Part shown: piece by piece, positions 61,671 through 62,262 of the stretch
How the letters are laid out: every line of letters begins with the position of its first letter
Position numbering within the stretch: the first letter of the stretch is position 1
DNA from: Psychrobacter okhotskensis
Lineage (GTDB): Bacteria > Pseudomonadota > Gammaproteobacteria > Pseudomonadales > Moraxellaceae
Assembly (NCBI RefSeq): GCF_013248965.1
Contig: NZ_JABRVQ010000024.1
Coordinates: 1 to 62,262 of the forward strand
Direction of reading: 5' to 3'
DNA length: 62,262 bases
Notes under the pieces: generated by a model
The model's database searches: none
What the model was told of the DNA's origin: nothing
Seen by the model: the letters and a program-made list of their open reading frames with translations, nothing else
Program-made: the position numbers and the translations under genes

Positions 61671-61843
61671 TAGGGCGTGTCCTCATTTCAAAAATGGTCA
61701 TAAAAATGAAATAAATTGCCTTTAAACGAGGAAAATAGCGCAAATAATATCGAGATATTAATCAGCTATTTGACGATATTTGGCAAAATTTAGCTATTTT
61801 TAGGCCATTTAGATACAAGCGCTTGAATTGAAGATACGCCCTA
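61671..61843. mobile_element. MITE-like element with terminal inverted repeats
   Basis: 173 bases. The left end TAGGGCGTGTCCTCATTTCAA and the reverse complement of the right end, TAGGGCGTATCTTCAATTCAA, agree at 17 of 21 positions. The ends carry TA, which could be a target duplication. The interior is AT-rich, has no frame and contains short self-complementary parts. Related partial copies occur at 48372-48421 and 22963-22984. The size and lack of coding capacity fit a miniature inverted-repeat element moved in trans. Confidence 0.75.
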
Positions 61844-61858
61844 GTCTAGAATTTTATT

Positions 61859-61906
61859 AATCCAATGTTGAACGTCTACTATAAGCGTTTAGCGTTGGAT
61901 TTTTTA
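61859..61906 (+). terminator. Long-stem terminator downstream of the charged-protein gene
   Basis: AATCCAATGTTGAACG (61859-61874) pairs with CGTTTAGCGTTGGATT (61886-61901, several G-T pairs) and TTTTT follows. It would be the terminator of the gene ending at 61648, with the MITE-like element inserted between. Confidence 0.8.
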
Positions 61907-62226
61907 TTGTCCGTTGCTTAGGTATGATTTTATTAAAAGGCAATGTCATTAAATGTAGCGAGTAAAGAGTAGTATCGATATATCACGCACTGCTGATAGA
62001 CATTTTTCTTGCTCGCTGTGGCTGCGCAGACAGAGACTACAAAAAACTGATATCAGCAATACCGTCGCGTTTTTAAGATATTTTGACTATAGATTGGATA
62101 GAGATAGCAATATTCAACCTGACACAAATGGAAATGATTATTTAATAATTAGGTGTAATGGACATTATTCATGCTGGCGTAGGGTCTAACGCTATATACT
62201 GTCTATATTTGCAAGGAATCAAAGCC

Positions 62227-62262
62227 ATGAATCAAAAAACTGCCCTTTTTGTCGTGATAAAC
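62227..62262 (+). CDS. 5' end of a gene cut by the window edge
   Basis: ATG at 62227 is preceded by AAGGAATC at 62213-62220 and reads MNQKTALFVVIN before the window ends. Twelve codons are too few to name it; the start resembles the hydrophobic opening of a small secreted or NAD-binding protein. Only the presence of a start is claimed. Confidence 0.45.
   Translation, partial: MNQKTALFVVIN

Larger units (their letters stand above)
61649..62226. other. Right-edge spacer with MITE-like element and terminator
   Basis: 578 bases without a gene. It contains the inverted-repeat element 61671-61843 and a strong terminator 61859-61906. From 61910 to 62226 nothing recognisable was seen apart from the ribosome binding site AAGGAATC before the last ATG. 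Confidence 0.6.

Overview
The window reads as chromosome of a Moraxellaceae gammaproteobacterium, most likely Psychrobacter. The reasons are moderate to low GC, the cluster gltA / sdhCDAB / sucAB-lpdA-sucCD, the linkage algZ-algR-hemC-hemD, an ESPR-type autotransporter, and a haloalkane dehalogenase of the subfamily known from Psychrobacter. This identification is an inference from gene content. No tRNA, rRNA, CRISPR array or prophage was seen.

Layout. (1) 1-5111: an AT-rich surface-polysaccharide segment on the minus strand. It holds a DXD-type glycosyltransferase, a two-domain glycosyltransferase/CDP-glycerol phosphotransferase, and a third gene cut off after about 48 codons by the end of an IS30-family element that runs off the left edge. 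(2) 5356-20957: a TCA-cycle block, with sucA-sucB-lpdA-sucC-sucD and sdhC-sdhD-sdhA-sdhB on the minus strand and gltA divergent. Spacers are long and several hairpins or terminators lie inside the block. (3) 20994-26331: a lipoprotein, a HExxH protein, rarA, ribB with a degenerate RibA-like domain, and a thioesterase. (4) 26396-33423: hemX, hemD, hemC, the LytTR-type two-component pair algR/algZ, and argH, which starts head-to-head with algZ. (5) 33613-39477: yggX and the phosphate regulon pstS-pstC-pstA-pstB-phoU behind a clear Pho box. (6) 39682-42213: a TPP riboswitch controlling thiC. (7) 42386-46150: a 1254-residue autotransporter adhesin. (8) 46390-58376: metabolic and stress genes (class I aldolase, EamA permease, ABC exporter, hydrolase, AlkB-like dioxygenase, quinone reductase, endonuclease-family protein, a baeRF-type protein, prlC and yheV). 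(9) 58522-62262: a membrane coiled-coil protein next to a divergent DarG-like macro-domain protein, a haloalkane dehalogenase, a Lys/Ser/Asp-rich protein, a MITE-like element, and a gene cut by the right edge.

Functional themes. Region 2 encodes the oxidative arm from oxaloacetate plus acetyl-CoA to citrate, and from 2-oxoglutarate to fumarate. Region 5 is a complete high-affinity phosphate uptake and signalling operon. The least explained parts are the interrupted polysaccharide locus, the orphan macro-domain pair, the baeRF gene and the dispersed inverted-repeat element. Start codons were re-chosen where the longest frame began with TTG or lacked a ribosome binding site.
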